DNA of 33,295 nt, taken from Dehalococcoidia bacterium (lineage in GTDB: Bacteria; Chloroflexota; Dehalococcoidia; SZUA-161). The DNA lies in NCBI GenBank assembly GCA_014874385.1, contig JACWAE010000077.1, positions 1-33,295 on the forward strand, given 5' to 3'. Numbering within the stretch: the first letter of the stretch is position 1; the number at the start of each line of letters is the position of its first letter. The notes beneath the pieces were generated by a model. It saw only the letters and a list, made by a program, of their open reading frames with translations. It ran no database searches and was not told the DNA's origin. Shown here in pieces: positions 33,066-33,295 of this stretch. Position numbers and translations under genes: made by a program.

Positions 33066-33221
33066 ATGCCTGCGAAAAGAGGTTCCAGCCCGAGACAGGA
33101 AGGGAAAAGGACTCCACAGCTTCAGAAGTGTCCCGCTTGTGGAGAGATGACGCTTTTCTGGGACAAATGCACTAATCAGGGCGTATGCCTGAATCCCAAC
33201 TGCAAGCTCTCGGGACGCTGA
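33066..33221 (+). CDS. Small zinc-ribbon protein (51 aa)
   Basis: A basic N-terminus (MPAKRGSSPRQEGKR) leads into a four-Cys ribbon: C22 and C25 in CPAC, then C35, C41 and C46 (CTNQGVCLNPNC). It resembles the C4 zinc fingers of topoisomerase tails, as a stand-alone domain. It begins 61 bp after the crotonase and is probably co-transcribed. The ribosome site is weak. Confidence 0.55.
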   Translation: MPAKRGSSPRQEGKRTPQLQKCPACGEMTLFWDKCTNQGVCLNPNCKLSGR

Positions 33222-33247
33222 TTAATGTTTACTGAGAGAGCAGCGAG

Positions 33248-33295
33248 ATGACTATTGACTATGTTCACCAGAAAATAGGCGAAGAGGTCCCTGTC
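33248..33295 (+). CDS. Start of a further gene, cut by window edge
   Basis: An ATG at 33248 opens a frame (MTIDYVHQKIGEEVPV) that reaches the window end. GAGAG lies upstream. Too short to identify. Confidence 0.35.
   Translation, partial: MTIDYVHQKIGEEVPV

Overview
The window looks like a bacterial chromosome segment of roughly half GC. The dispersed short palindromes, the TldD/PmbA pair, the DUF3795 protein and the large acyl-CoA catabolic cluster suggest an uncultured anaerobic or facultative Chloroflexota, perhaps Dehalococcoidia. That placement is an inference from gene content only; no marker gene fixes it.

Region 1 (1-9530, all minus strand, read right to left) is one long catabolic operon. 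It starts at a near-consensus promoter (9502-9530) and runs: leader with a remnant resembling the C-terminus of a beta-keto acid cleavage enzyme, MaoC hydratase, DUF35 protein, thiolase-like protein, second thiolase-like protein, second DUF35 protein, three acyl-CoA dehydrogenases, third thiolase-like protein, and a third DUF35 protein cut by the window edge. All three thiolase-like proteins have Gly where thiolases carry the nucleophilic Cys, and each has a DUF35 partner. No 3-hydroxyacyl-CoA dehydrogenase is present. This is the gene logic of steroid side-chain removal (dehydrogenation, hydration, retro-aldol cleavage by Ltp2/ChsH2-type complexes) rather than classical beta-oxidation. The substrate is unknown.

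Region 2 (9600-17600) holds a tRNA-Gly(CCC) with its own consensus promoter, a membrane-anchored unknown protein, a short-chain dehydrogenase, uvrA, a tiny hydrophobic protein, an alpha/beta hydrolase, and a protein joining a winged helix to cysteine-rich iron-sulfur domains.

Region 3 (17465-23315) has two small membrane proteins, a solitary acyl-CoA dehydrogenase with Asp at the usual base position, a ROK-family sugar kinase divergent from it, a HEAT-repeat protein, PmbA/TldE and a DUF3795 protein.

Region 4 (23353-27000) contains a TetR regulator with a readable promoter and operator, an ABC-2 exporter (ATPase and permease) and a cytoplasmic sulfite-oxidase-fold protein, all on the minus strand.

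Region 5 (27280-33295) has an RmuC-like protein, an unknown protein, a broken tldD (deletion plus frameshift just before its metal motif), and a cluster of three very small genes (a 38-residue membrane protein and two Cys-rich proteins) that share an upstream promoter element. It ends with a crotonase, a 51-residue zinc ribbon and the start of one more gene on the plus strand. Intergenic gaps are filled with short perfect palindromes of several families, many carrying the core GTAGGGGC.
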